A DNA stretch of 64,000 nucleotides from assembly GCF_003855395.1 (NCBI RefSeq), contig NZ_CP034015.1, positions 3,482,001-3,546,000 of the forward strand, read 5' to 3'. Positions 55,211 through 64,000 of this stretch are shown in pieces. Source of the stretch: Shewanella livingstonensis. GTDB lineage: Bacteria > Pseudomonadota > Gammaproteobacteria > Enterobacterales > Shewanellaceae. The translations under genes were made by a program, and so were the position numbers. The notes beneath the pieces were generated by a model. The model was given only the letters and a program-made list of their open reading frames with translations. It was not told where the DNA came from and searched no databases. Numbering within the stretch: the first letter of the stretch is position 1; each line of letters begins with the position of its first letter.

Positions 55211-56838
55211 TTAGAATTTTTTTTAGCTTATTGCTATTCGTCATTACAGCTCCAGTATTTGCCATTAGCCAAGTACAAGCAACCATAGACCGCAACCCAG
55301 TTGTTGCGGGTGAATATTTTGTTCTGGATATTATTGCCGATGACGATCTTAATGCAGGCGCATTAGATACCTCGGTATTACTCGATGACTTTATTGTCGG
55401 TAGAACCAGTGTTGGCCGCAGTACTAAAATGATTAATTTTGACACTTCAAAAGAAACGCGTTGGCAGGTATTATTGTCACCTAAATTATTAGGCAACGTC
55501 ACTATCCCAGCATTTAACATTAAAGGCGTAAGTTCAAATCCAATAACCTTAAAAGTCATTCAACAAGGTTCCACAGCCGACGAAGTACAAAACGTATTTA
55601 TTAATATTAATACTATTGCCTCAGACGCTTATGTCGGTCAGTTGATCACCTATAAAGTAAAATTATACCTTGCTGTAGAATTGCAGCGCGGGGTCTTAAG
55701 TGCCCCTGTGATTGAAGGGGCGCAAATAAAGCAAATAGGCGAAGACAAAGATGGCAGTGAAATTGTCGATGGCCGCCGTTTTAGAGTTATTGAGCGAACC
55801 TACGGTATTATTGCCGATCTACCAGGTGAGTTAGTTATCAATGGCGCCAGTTTTTCAGGTGATGTACTTGTAGAGGCCCAAAGGCGCGGAGGTATGTTCG
55901 GTTTTAACGAAAGTCGCCCGATGCAAACTGAAGCCGAAAGACAGGTTATTCAAATTAATCCTACGCCGCCAAGCTACCAAGGAAAATGGTTAGTCAGTGA
56001 TATTGCAGTATTGAAAGAAACATGGCCAGAAGATGTTAGCGAATTTGAAGTGGGTAGCCCAATTACCCGCACCATTAGTTTACTAGCATCAAACACTGAT
56101 GACACCAGCTTACCAGACATCGATATTCCACTAGTAGAGGGCTTAAAAGCCTATCCAGAAAAGCCATTAAGACAAACCTTTGTTCGCGACAATCAAGTAG
56201 TATCACAATACACTATCACTACCGCTATCGTACCAACAAAAGCGGGTACTTATACTTTACCTGAGATACGGGTACCTTGGTGGAATCCACATCTTAAACA
56301 GCAACAATTTGCAACGTTACCAGAACGTACAATCAATGTGATAAGCAGTACGACAACGACAACTGATATTCCACCAGCAAATAGTTTTAGCAGTACCGTT
56401 CAATATAGTGGATATTGGCCGTACCTAAGTGCAGTTTTGGGTCTATTATGGCTCATCACCTTAGTATTATGGCGAAAGGCCGCATCGGTAAACCGCACCT
56501 TGCCACAATTTGATACTGATAATAAAAATCAGAAAACACCTCGAAAGACAGCAACAACGGGACTCAATGCCATTATTCATGCATGTGACCGCAATGACAG
56601 CAGTGGTGCGATTATCGCAGTACAAGCCTACTTTAGTGAACGCTTAGGTAAATTGATGACACTGACTCAAATTAGTGGCTTGTCTGAGCAACTAACAATT
56701 GCGATAAATAAATTACAAGCAGATAAATACAGTAATAAGCCACAAGCAATTGATAAAAAGTCGCTTATGGATGCCATTTTGGCTTATCAACCATCCAATG
56801 CCAGTAAAAAATCGTTAATTGCAGAGCTTAATCCCTAA
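55204..56838 (+). CDS. BatD-like exported protein
   Basis: A 544-residue protein starting with a signal peptide (VIRIFFSLLLFVITAPVFA) from GTG 55204, which overlaps the preceding stop by 7 bases. A beta-rich periplasmic region of immunoglobulin-like domains follows (about 25-390; for example VVAGEYFVLDIIADDDLNAG and GQLITYKVKLYLA), then a transmembrane helix (YLSAVLGLLWLITLVLWRKA, about 405-425) and a cytoplasmic tail. Matches BatD of the MoxR/Bat systems. GTG is the only start that preserves the signal peptide. Confidence 0.88.
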   Translation: MVIRIFFSLLLFVITAPVFAISQVQATIDRNPVVAGEYFVLDIIADDDLNAGALDTSVLLDDFIVGRTSVGRSTKMINFDTSKETRWQVLLSPKLLGNVTIPAFNIKGVSSNPITLKVIQQGSTADEVQNVFININTIASDAYVGQLITYKVKLYLAVELQRGVLSAPVIEGAQIKQIGEDKDGSEIVDGRRFRVIERTYGIIADLPGELVINGASFSGDVLVEAQRRGGMFGFNESRPMQTEAERQVIQINPTPPSYQGKWLVSDIAVLKETWPEDVSEFEVGSPITRTISLLASNTDDTSLPDIDIPLVEGLKAYPEKPLRQTFVRDNQVVSQYTITTAIVPTKAGTYTLPEIRVPWWNPHLKQQQFATLPERTINVISSTTTTTDIPPANSFSSTVQYSGYWPYLSAVLGLLWLITLVLWRKAASVNRTLPQFDTDNKNQKTPRKTATTGLNAIIHACDRNDSSGAIIAVQAYFSERLGKLMTLTQISGLSEQLTIAINKLQADKYSNKPQAIDKKSLMDAILAYQPSNASKKSLIAELNP

Positions 56839-56845
56839 CCTCAAA

Positions 56846-56880
56846 AAGCTAAATAGCAGGCTGGTTCTGCTATTTAGCTT
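56846..56880. terminator. Strong hairpin after the Bat operon
   Basis: A perfect 14-base stem (AAGCTAAATAGCAG and complement) with a seven-base loop, 8 bases after the batD stop. It has no clear T-run, so it may be a weak terminator or a transcript-stabilising hairpin between the Bat genes and the sigma factor. Confidence 0.6.
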
Positions 56881-56939
56881 GCTATTAATCTATCCCCTTT
56901 TTAAGCTGTTACATATTATTAACTCAAAAAAGTTAAAAA

Positions 56940-57503
56940 ATGTTTGATTACCTGCGAAAGAAAAAGTCCGAACCCGCGGTCTTATCTGAGATGCTAACAA
57001 AACAACGACGATACGACAGCCTTGTCAGGGCTCTTCATACCGACATATTTCGCTACGCCTTTTGGTTATGTGGTGATAAACATGTTGCAGAAGATATTAC
57101 TCAAGAAACGTTCTTAAGAGCTTGGCGCTCTTTGGATTCTTTAAATGATGATAAAGCCGCTAAAGCTTGGCTAATTACTATTTTAAGACGGGAAAACGCC
57201 CGACGTTTTGAACGTAAGCAATTTGACTACAGTGATGTGGAACAAGATTTACTTGAAGATGTATTATCGACAAGTCATGAAGAAGACACTGAACAGTATT
57301 GGTTGCGCCGTCAAATTGGTAAACTCGATATTGAATACCGAGAGCCTTTGTTATTGCAGTTGATTGGCGGGTTTAGTGGTGAAGAAATTGCCACCATGCT
57401 CGAACTTAATCGAAATACGGTAATGACGCGCTTATTTAGAGCCAGAAACCAGTTAAAAGACGCTCTCGAAGCACCAGAGGTAAGAGGTCAATCAAATGGA
57501 TGA
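56940..57503 (+). CDS. ECF-type RNA polymerase sigma factor
   Basis: A 187-residue sigma-70 family protein with only regions 2 and 4. Region 2 is visible as FRYAFWLCGDKHVAEDITQE and TFLRAWRSLDSL (about residues 37-75), region 4 as LLQLIGGFSGEEIATMLELN and NTVMTRLFRARNQLKDAL (about 140-180). The next gene, a DUF3379 anti-sigma-like membrane protein, overlaps its end by 8 bases, the usual pairing of ECF factor and regulator. No target promoter can be deduced. The short AT-rich leader (TTATTAACTCAAAAAAGTTA) is the only upstream signal. Confidence 0.9.
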   Translation: MFDYLRKKKSEPAVLSEMLTKQRRYDSLVRALHTDIFRYAFWLCGDKHVAEDITQETFLRAWRSLDSLNDDKAAKAWLITILRRENARRFERKQFDYSDVEQDLLEDVLSTSHEEDTEQYWLRRQIGKLDIEYREPLLLQLIGGFSGEEIATMLELNRNTVMTRLFRARNQLKDALEAPEVRGQSNG

Positions 57504-58203
57504 TCTACAGTTTCGTCGCCAAGCATACGGTGACCCCAATAATCGGTCAGATGAGTTTTTAATTCATTTAGCTGAAAATGAAGACGATGCAAAATTTGTC
57601 AAAGACCTAAAAGCATTTGATCGTAAGATTACTCAAGCACTCAACATTAGTGTTCCTAATGATTTGGCTGATAAATTGATTTTACGACAGCAATTGAGTC
57701 AGCATCAACAAAGTAAAAAACAGACTCGTTATATGATGGCGATGGCTGCATCAGTGGCTTTTATCGTCGGAGTCAGCTTTAGCTTATTGCGCTTTACGCC
57801 TGTAAACTTAGGCGAAAACTCGCTAGCGCATGTTCACCATGAAACCAAAGCATTAATCATGGAACAGGATATTGGATTTAATGATGTCAATTTTAAACTA
57901 GCCAGTTTAGATGGATTAAGTGAGTCGAAATTTATCCAACAACCTGGGCGCGTGTTTTATACCTCGTATTGTGATTTTCAAGGTGTGAAATCATTGCATT
58001 TAGTCATGGCCGACGAGAGCGGTAATAAGGTCACCTTGTTCATTGTTCCTATAGAAAGCCGTATTGTGTTAGAAGAAGCTTTTGCTGATAACCAATATAA
58101 AGGCCAAAGTTTTCAAACAGCCGATGCCTATATGGTATTGGTTGGAGAACCCGCTTCCGATCTTGATTTTATCAAAAAAGAAGTTGAAAACACCTTTATT
58201 TAA
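57496..58203 (+). CDS. DUF3379 protein, probable anti-sigma factor
   Basis: A 235-residue protein: N-terminal cytoplasmic region (about 1-78; MDDLQFRRQAYGDPNNRSDE, FLIHLAENEDDAKFVKDLKA) resembling the sigma-binding end of ECF regulators, one transmembrane helix (MMAMAASVAFIVGVSFSLL, about 79-98) and a periplasmic domain. It matches the DUF3379 family that accompanies this sigma factor. The anti-sigma role is inferred from topology and coupling. A terminator follows its stop. Confidence 0.82.
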   Translation: MDDLQFRRQAYGDPNNRSDEFLIHLAENEDDAKFVKDLKAFDRKITQALNISVPNDLADKLILRQQLSQHQQSKKQTRYMMAMAASVAFIVGVSFSLLRFTPVNLGENSLAHVHHETKALIMEQDIGFNDVNFKLASLDGLSESKFIQQPGRVFYTSYCDFQGVKSLHLVMADESGNKVTLFIVPIESRIVLEEAFADNQYKGQSFQTADAYMVLVGEPASDLDFIKKEVENTFI

Positions 58204-58223
58204 TCACTATTTGTGACCCACTA

Positions 58224-58257
58224 AATCCGCTACTTCATTGAATAGCGGATTTTTTTA
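58224..58257 (+). terminator. Terminator after the sigma/DUF3379 pair
   Basis: AATCCGCTA, nine-base loop with ATTGA, TAGCGGATT followed by T7. Confidence 0.88.
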
Positions 58258-58336
58258 TACTTGAATAATTCAAAGTGTGCACTCTGCCTAACTTCTGCTA
58301 GCATATCTATCATAAAAATAATCTCTTGGAAGCTCC

Positions 58337-59797
58337 ATGGATATTCAAACACCAATCCTCATTACCTTTATCGGATACTTAGCCTTAATGATGGGTATTG
58401 GCTACTGGGCCTACCGCAAAACAGATACAGTCGATGACTACATACTCGGCGGACGAAAAATGGGCCCCGCGGTAACGGCACTGAGTGTTGGTGCATCTGA
58501 TATGTCAGGTTGGCTATTACTGGGTTTACCCGGTGCGGTATATTTAAGTGGATTAGGCGAAGCATGGATTGGTTTTGGATTGGTGTTCGGCGCCTGGCTT
58601 AATTGGCTACTAGTTGCTAAACGTTTACGGATTTATACCCAAGTTGCTAATAACGCCTTAACACTCCCCGACTTTTTTGAGAACCGTTTTAATGATGCTC
58701 ATGGACTATTAAAATTAGTCTCTGCGTTAACAATTCTGATCTTTTTTACCTTCTATGCATCTTCAGGTATGGTTGGCGGTGCCATATTATTTGAAAAAGT
58801 CTTTGGTCTCGATTATACCGTCGCGTTATTAATTGGCTCATTTATTATTGTTTCTTATACCTTTGTTGGCGGTTTCTTTGCTGTTAGTTGGACGGATTTT
58901 TTTCAAGGGTGCTTAATGTTAATCGCATTAATCATTGTACCAGTATCTATCTTTAGCCAACCAGACACACAAGCCGGTTTTAAACAAATCGATCCTGCTA
59001 TGCTGTCATTTATCAATGACAATACCACGGTTATTGGTCTTGTATCCTTACTGGCTTGGGGATTAGGTTACTTCGGCCAACCGCATATTTTGTCTCGGTT
59101 TATGGCCATTGCTAGCCCAAAAGATTTAGTCCTTTCTCGGCGTATCGCCATGACTTGGATGATAGTATCGCTGGTGGGTGCGTTAGCAACAGGCATTGCT
59201 GGCAGCCTTTATTTTGCCGCTGAACCTCTTGAAAATTCAGAAACGGTATTTATTCACTTAGCCCATGCTGCATTTAATCCTTGGGTTGGCGGTTTACTCA
59301 TTGCAGCCATTTTGTCTGCCATCATGAGTACCATCGACTCACAATTGTTAGTCTGCTCTAGTGTAATCACAGAAGATTTCTACCTTAAATGGTTACGGCC
59401 TCAAGCCAGTAGTAAAGAGTTAATCTTAGTAGGTCGCATTGGCGTTATTGCCATCGCATTAGTGGCTGGAGTTGTTGCACTTAATCCTGAAAGCAGTGTA
59501 CTAGGCCTTGTCAGTTATGCATGGGCCGGGTTTGGAGCAGCATTTGGCCCAGTAGTATTGTTATCACTTTTTTGGCAGGGCTATAGCCGCAATGGTGCAA
59601 TTTCAACTATTTTAGTCGGTGCAATAACCGTTGTTATTTGGAAACAAATGACCGGCGGTATTTTTGAGCTGTATGAAATCGTTCCGGGGTTTATTTTCGC
59701 AATGTTAGTCGGCATCATTGTGAGTAAGATATCACCTCCGACACAGAAAACTATCGCTGATTTTAACGCATTTCGAGCATCTTTAAAAACACAATAA
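58337..59797 (+). CDS. putP: Sodium/proline symporter
   Basis: A 486-residue sodium:solute symporter with 13 hydrophobic segments. Signatures: YILGGRKMGPAVTALSVGAS near the start, GASDMSGWLLLGLPGAVYLS, and LGYFGQPHILSRFMAIASPK, which match PutP closely, including the GQPH loop. It imports proline with sodium. ATG 58337 follows TTGGAAGCTCC. No putA is adjacent in the window; it stands alone after the sigma-factor operon. Confidence 0.93.
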   Translation: MDIQTPILITFIGYLALMMGIGYWAYRKTDTVDDYILGGRKMGPAVTALSVGASDMSGWLLLGLPGAVYLSGLGEAWIGFGLVFGAWLNWLLVAKRLRIYTQVANNALTLPDFFENRFNDAHGLLKLVSALTILIFFTFYASSGMVGGAILFEKVFGLDYTVALLIGSFIIVSYTFVGGFFAVSWTDFFQGCLMLIALIIVPVSIFSQPDTQAGFKQIDPAMLSFINDNTTVIGLVSLLAWGLGYFGQPHILSRFMAIASPKDLVLSRRIAMTWMIVSLVGALATGIAGSLYFAAEPLENSETVFIHLAHAAFNPWVGGLLIAAILSAIMSTIDSQLLVCSSVITEDFYLKWLRPQASSKELILVGRIGVIAIALVAGVVALNPESSVLGLVSYAWAGFGAAFGPVVLLSLFWQGYSRNGAISTILVGAITVVIWKQMTGGIFELYEIVPGFIFAMLVGIIVSKISPPTQKTIADFNAFRASLKTQ

Positions 59798-60143
59798 CCC
59801 TCACGAACGGTTTATTACGATAATATGAATAGCCTTGATAATTCAGCCTCTTTGTAGAGGTTGAATTAGCCGCTTTATGATTATTTATCCCACTTAATCC
59901 GACGAAATCAGCGGTAAAATACCAATCCATTGTTACAGTCAATTAAGTGTTGGCTAACAAGTAAGCGTCACTAACCTCATGCCGTTTTTCCTTAACATCC
60001 ACTATGAATAAACTTTAACTTAAGCTAATCATACCGTTAATGGCGGTATCTATCGGCAGTAAAATTTACATATACTGCCATGCTATCAAACACCTACTTC
60101 ACCATTAAAAACTAGAATTAACTTAATATTAACAACAACTAAC

Positions 60144-60160
60144 ATCTGGTCGGAGTTGTT
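60144..60160. promoter_or_regulatory. FadR-like operator upstream of fadL
   Basis: ATCTGGTCGGAGTTGTT matches the left half of the FadR consensus completely (ATCTGGTCNGA) and the right half partly; it shares TCGGAGTTGTT with the fabA site at 20734. It lies about 100 bases before the fadL start. The rest of 59798-60261 (464 bases) holds no gene I can support. Confidence 0.75.
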
Positions 60161-60261
60161 ACATTGTTCACACTTACCTAAGATGCCCTAAATTTTAACC
60201 GTCAAATGCTTAAAGTGAATAAACTTTGTGCAAAAACGGTAATAATAAATGGGACATAATA

Positions 60262-61545
60262 ATGAATAAATTCCACAAAACCCTCATTGCTACCGCGATA
60301 GGCTTAGTTAGTGCGCAAGCATCAGCTGCCGGTTTTCAGTTAAATAGCCAATCAGCTACCGGTATTGGCCGTGCAATGGCTGGGGATGCTGTTATTGCTG
60401 ATAATGCTTCAGTTCTATCTCGCAACCCTGCAGCAATGGCTCTTTTTGATGAAACATCGTTATCTTTAGGCGTGGTTTACGCTGATATCGATGTGTCTGT
60501 ATCGGATGTAAAAGGTAATTTTGGCGGACAAGATGTTGCTTTTGGCAGTGAACACAGCGCAGCTGAAGCTAAGGTAATCCCTAATTTTTACTACATCAAC
60601 CCAATTAACGACAAAATGGCGTTTGGTGTTGCGGTATTTAGTAACTACGGCACAGGCACCGATTTGGGTGACTTGGCAAACAGAACACCTACCATTAGCG
60701 GCAATGCAGTACCACTGCCACCTCCAGTAGACTTACTCGGTAATACCGAAGTAGTTACCATTAACTTCAACACCAGTATGTCTTACCGCGTTAATGATGA
60801 GTTAAGTTTTGGTTTTGGTCTTGATGCAGTTTATGGCAGCGGAACCCTAACTCGTACAAGCGAAAACCCACAGATTGGTAGCCTAGTTGATGTCGATGCT
60901 GATGGTTGGGCTTTAGGTGGGATAGTTGGTGCGGTATATGAAGTAAATCCAGATAACCGCTTTGGTTTGAGCTATCGTATTAGCCCAAAACTGACTGCTA
61001 AAGGTGATGTAAATTATCTTTACACTGAATACAATGAAATTGATATTCCTATTGCTGATATTGCTCAGTTTGCAGGTTTCCACCAGCTAACAGATAAATT
61101 TGCGGTGCATTATACTGCGCAATGGACTAATTGGAGTGCATTCGACAAAATCGTGGTTAAAGATGGTGCCAATGGTGTCGACCAGGCCGATTTGAAAGAA
61201 TATCACTGGAAAGATTCATGGTTTTTAAGTTTAGGCGCTACCTATAATCTCACTCAAGATTGGACTTTACGTGCTGGTGTAGCAAACGATCAAGGCGTCG
61301 TTAATCAGCATTCATCATTATCGATCCCTGACTCTGATCGTACTTGGTATACCGCAGGTGTCAGTTACGACTTAAATACAAAATCGAGTGTTGATTTAGG
61401 TATCGCTTTTGTACGTGGAGAAGATGTTACCGTACTAGAAGATAGTAATCTTCTTGCTCAAGTACCTGGTTATGGTAGTGAGATATCAGCACAAACGCGC
61501 TCAAACGCCGTTTATTACTCAGTACAATATAACTACAGTTTTTAA
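60262..61545 (+). CDS. fadL: Long-chain fatty acid outer-membrane porin FadL
   Basis: An outer-membrane beta-barrel that takes up long-chain fatty acids. ATG 60262 starts a signal peptide (NKFHKTLIATAIGLVSAQAS, cleaved at ASA). The hatch-domain motif AGFQLNSQSATGIGRAMAGD follows directly, as in FadL. The 427-residue length is usual and the last residue is Phe preceded by YNYSF, the C-terminal signature for barrel assembly. The frame extends to 60226 through a GTG, but the signal peptide and a TGGGA ribosome site favour 60262. A FadR-like operator precedes it and a terminator follows. Confidence 0.94.
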   Translation: MNKFHKTLIATAIGLVSAQASAAGFQLNSQSATGIGRAMAGDAVIADNASVLSRNPAAMALFDETSLSLGVVYADIDVSVSDVKGNFGGQDVAFGSEHSAAEAKVIPNFYYINPINDKMAFGVAVFSNYGTGTDLGDLANRTPTISGNAVPLPPPVDLLGNTEVVTINFNTSMSYRVNDELSFGFGLDAVYGSGTLTRTSENPQIGSLVDVDADGWALGGIVGAVYEVNPDNRFGLSYRISPKLTAKGDVNYLYTEYNEIDIPIADIAQFAGFHQLTDKFAVHYTAQWTNWSAFDKIVVKDGANGVDQADLKEYHWKDSWFLSLGATYNLTQDWTLRAGVANDQGVVNQHSSLSIPDSDRTWYTAGVSYDLNTKSSVDLGIAFVRGEDVTVLEDSNLLAQVPGYGSEISAQTRSNAVYYSVQYNYSF

Positions 61546-61640
61546 TGGTCAGTGGCGAATCAATACTGTTTAACCATTAATATTGAGTATTTTGTTATTC
61601 CATTCACCACGGACTAACAAAACATCACCCTGACCAAGCA

Positions 61641-61673
61641 AGCCGCCTTTTAGTGTTAATAGGCGGTTTTTTT
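61641..61673 (+). terminator. Terminator after fadL
   Basis: CCGCCT, loop TTTAGTGTTAAT, AGGCGG followed by T7. Confidence 0.85.
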
Positions 61674-61785
61674 ATGCGCGTAATATCATTAAGTTCTAAT
61701 ATATAAAATAATTCTAATATATCAGTTGCGTAACAGGTTAAAGTCCATTAGAATTTTCTTATAGACTTCCAGCTAGGCTATCAAT

Positions 61786-62835
61786 ATGTCTCACTTATTC
61801 AATACTTTTTTTCTCGGTGTAATACTCACCACAATGGCTTTACCTTATGCTGTGCAGGCCGACGATGTTAAGACATTAACGTTAGCGTACTCAGAGCAAT
61901 ACCAAGCACGTACATACGATGCAAAAATTGAAGCCATTAAAGCTGCTACCGTATCAGCACAAACCTCAGGACGGATCATTAACATCTACTTTGATGTTAA
62001 TGATATCGTTCCTAAAGGCGCACCATTATTAGACATCACCAATAAAGAGCAAGGCGCAGGATTAGCAGGAGCGGAAGCGGAACTGGCCAAGGCAGAAGCG
62101 CTAAATAGTGAGGCGCAAGCACAATATGCTCGCTTTAAAGCGCTATTTCCAAAAGGGGCAATATCAAAAGGCGCTATGGATGAAGCCACCGCCAAGGCAA
62201 AATCGAGCAATCAAGCGGTCAGCGCTGCTCAGGCACAGTTAATTAAAGCAAAAGAGAGCTTAAATTATACCGTCGTCAGTGCACCTTTTAGTGGCAGAAT
62301 GACACAACGTTTTGTTGAACAAGGTGAAACCATATCTTACGGCCAAGCGTTATTCTCTGGCTACGATACCGAGCACCTAAGAGCAGTATTTCAGGTACCA
62401 CAACAAGATGTTACTCAGCTGCAACAACAAGCACAAGTATCGATTCAACTGCCAAACGGTAATGACATTACTGCAAATGATATTAACGTTTACCAGTTTG
62501 CAGACCCACTTACTCACCAACATCAAGTACGAGTTAATCTTGACGCCAGTAGTTTAGAAAATGTCATCGTGGGTCAATGGGCTAAAGTAAGCGTTAACTT
62601 TCCCGCCCGAGCCAGCTTGATAATCCCATTATCGGCCGTACATCAAGTTAGTGACTTAACCTCTGTGTATCGCAAAAATGACCATAAGATAGTATTAAAC
62701 CAAGTCCGAATTGGCCGAATAGATCGTCAACAAAATACTGCAGAAGTATTATCCGGTCTTATGGAAGGTGATGAAATAGTTATTGATGCAGGGCGTTATT
62801 TAATCATTACCTCTGCAGAAAAAACTCAGGAGTAG
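61786..62835 (+). CDS. RND efflux periplasmic adaptor protein
   Basis: A 349-residue membrane-fusion protein of the HlyD/RND adaptor type. Signal peptide (FFLGVILTTMALPYAVQA), a barrel-sandwich half (about 55-75, SAQTSGRIINIYFDVNDIVP), a Ala/Lys-rich alpha-hairpin (about 85-150, KAEALNSEAQAQYARFKALF), the other sandwich half (NYTVVSAPFSGRMTQRFVEQ) and a beta-barrel domain. It overlaps nothing; the inner-membrane permease gene starts 5 bases later, forming an efflux operon. The outer-membrane partner is not in the window; the substrate is unknown. Confidence 0.9.
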   Translation: MSHLFNTFFLGVILTTMALPYAVQADDVKTLTLAYSEQYQARTYDAKIEAIKAATVSAQTSGRIINIYFDVNDIVPKGAPLLDITNKEQGAGLAGAEAELAKAEALNSEAQAQYARFKALFPKGAISKGAMDEATAKAKSSNQAVSAAQAQLIKAKESLNYTVVSAPFSGRMTQRFVEQGETISYGQALFSGYDTEHLRAVFQVPQQDVTQLQQQAQVSIQLPNGNDITANDINVYQFADPLTHQHQVRVNLDASSLENVIVGQWAKVSVNFPARASLIIPLSAVHQVSDLTSVYRKNDHKIVLNQVRIGRIDRQQNTAEVLSGLMEGDEIVIDAGRYLIITSAEKTQE

Positions 62836-62840
62836 CCCGA

Positions 62841-64000
62841 ATGACAACACCTAACGATCCAATTAAGCTCGGCATTTCAGGCTCAATAGCAAAGGCGTTT
62901 CAGCAAAGTGCCATCACCCCTTTATTGGCTATTTTAGGCTTATTACTCGGTCTTTTTGCGGTAATTATTACGCCCAAAGAAGAAGAGCCACAAATTGATG
63001 TCACTTTTGCAGATGTGTTTATTCCTTATCCTGGTGCCACGCCGACAGAAGTTGAAAACCAAGTCACCCTGCCAGCAGAACGCATTATTTCTGAAATAAA
63101 AGGCATTGATACCCTTTACTCTTTTTCCCAGCCAGATGGTGCGCTGATTATTACGATTTTTGACGTTGGTGTTCCCCGCGATGAAGCCGTGGTTAATTTG
63201 TATAATCAACTGTATTCAAATCGCGATAAATTTAATCATGCGGCGGGCATTGGCGAGCCATTAATCAAACCCCGAGGCATTGATGACGTACCAATAGTCG
63301 GGTTAACGCTTTGGTCTCAAGACTCAAACATCACCGCAGAGCAGTTAACCTTGGTTGCATCGGGCTTAGAAACCGAACTAAAACGGATACCGGGTACGCG
63401 TGAGATTTATAGCCAAGGTGGCCACGAAATGGTGTTAAATGTGCGAATTGATCCTGTCAAAATGAACAGTTTCGGCGTAACGTTTAACGATATCAGTGCC
63501 GCTTTACAAGATAACAACCAGCTGTCAACACTCGGTTCGATGACACAGTTTAACCAAGAAATAAAACTGCAAACCGGGCAGTTTTTACGTTCACTTGATG
63601 ATGTCAATAATTTGCTAATTAAAGTCAATCAGCCCGAGTCTATAACGGATAGAAGTTCATTTCCCCGTGCAGTGTATTTATCCGATATCGCCAATGTAAG
63701 CCTTAAAAGTGATATTCCAAAACAGCACGTATGGCATGTCACCGATAAAGGAACTTACCCAGCAGTTACTATCGCAATAGGAAAACAGGCCGGCACCAAT
63801 GCTGTCGATATTGCTGATGCAGTGTTAGCTAAAATCGATGCTGTCGATAACGTCCTTATTCCTAATAATATCAATGTCGCTATCTCTCGCAACTACGGTA
63901 AAACGGCTGGCGATAAATCAAACACACTTATTTTTAAATTGATTTTTGCTACCTCGGCAGTGGTCCTGTTAGTGTTATTCACCATGGGAGTTCGAGAGTC
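62841..64000 (+). CDS. RND efflux permease, 3' end outside window
   Basis: The open frame from ATG 62841 runs to the end of the window (about 386 residues visible). The start (MTTPNDPIKLGISGSIAKAF) leads into transmembrane helix 1 (LLAILGLLLGLFAVIITP) and the porter domain signatures PKEEEPQIDVTFADVFIPYP, GATPTEVENQVTLPAERIIS and RIDPVKMNSFGVTFNDISAA. The last visible residues begin helix 2 (TLIFKLIFATSAVVLLVLFT). This is an AcrB/MexF-type, heavy-metal- or multidrug-like proton antiporter of the HAE1 or related group. GGAGTAGCCCGA precedes the ATG. Confidence 0.93.
   Translation, partial: MTTPNDPIKLGISGSIAKAFQQSAITPLLAILGLLLGLFAVIITPKEEEPQIDVTFADVFIPYPGATPTEVENQVTLPAERIISEIKGIDTLYSFSQPDGALIITIFDVGVPRDEAVVNLYNQLYSNRDKFNHAAGIGEPLIKPRGIDDVPIVGLTLWSQDSNITAEQLTLVASGLETELKRIPGTREIYSQGGHEMVLNVRIDPVKMNSFGVTFNDISAALQDNNQLSTLGSMTQFNQEIKLQTGQFLRSLDDVNNLLIKVNQPESITDRSSFPRAVYLSDIANVSLKSDIPKQHVWHVTDKGTYPAVTIAIGKQAGTNAVDIADAVLAKIDAVDNVLIPNNINVAISRNYGKTAGDKSNTLIFKLIFATSAVVLLVLFTMGVRE

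Overview
The window looks like a chromosomal segment of a marine gammaproteobacterium, most probably Shewanella: moderately AT-rich, with gene neighbourhoods typical of that genus (glnD-dapD; rlmL-glutaredoxin-uup-DUF3466-rmf beside fabA-ycbZ; prmB-aroC-MFS-NAD-kinase-like-yfcL; fadIJ next to a MoxR/Bat operon). This assignment rests on protein resemblance and gene order recognised by eye, not on a database search.

Layout. 1-9.6 kb: the 3' part of glnD, dapD, an HD-GYP phosphodiesterase, purU, a PtsG-like PTS permease with the flavodoxin mioC, truC and yqcC. 9.7-14.9 kb: DUF3549/DUF3301 pair, an exported protein, an unannotated CsrB-type regulatory RNA with promoter, terminator and a UvrY/GacA-like palindrome, then lrgAB with a divergent LysR regulator. 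15.0-18.7 kb: a decayed accessory region at the 3' end of tRNA-Ser(UGA): an IS256-family transposase remnant fused to a broken integrase, a duplicated tRNA 3' end, a small cargo with an integron attC-like hairpin, and an intact tyrosine integrase. 19-28 kb: Lon-like protease ycbZ and fabA with FadR- and FabR-like operators, rmf (58 codons), a DUF3466 exported protein, uup, a glutaredoxin and rlmL. 28.2-29.3 kb: five tandem initiator tRNA genes interspersed with or followed by three strange expanded tRNA-like copies. 29.5-40 kb: rhodanese, TrmH-family methyltransferase, yfcL, NAD-kinase-like protein, MFS transporter, aroC, prmB, smrB, sixA and an M16 protease. 40-45.6 kb: a very AT-rich propeller/GGDEF/EAL sensor, then a two-gene unit of unknown role (12 near-identical 13-residue repeats plus a 38-residue protein), then a small frameshifted gene. 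45.9-49.4 kb: fadIJ with a consensus FadR operator. 49.6-58.2 kb: MoxR-DUF58-DUF4381-BatA-BatB/C-BatD and an ECF sigma/DUF3379 pair. 58.3-64 kb: putP, fadL with a FadR-like operator, and the start of an RND efflux pair cut by the window end.

Functional themes: fatty acid synthesis and breakdown share FadR-like sites (fabA, fadIJ, fadL); signalling through c-di-GMP (HD-GYP, GGDEF-EAL) and the Csr system; translation and RNA modification (truC, rlmL, TrmH-like, prmB, rmf, smrB, initiator tRNAs). The items least explained by known families are the tandem-repeat protein with its 38-residue partner, the expanded tRNA-like copies, and the layered tRNA-Ser island remnant.
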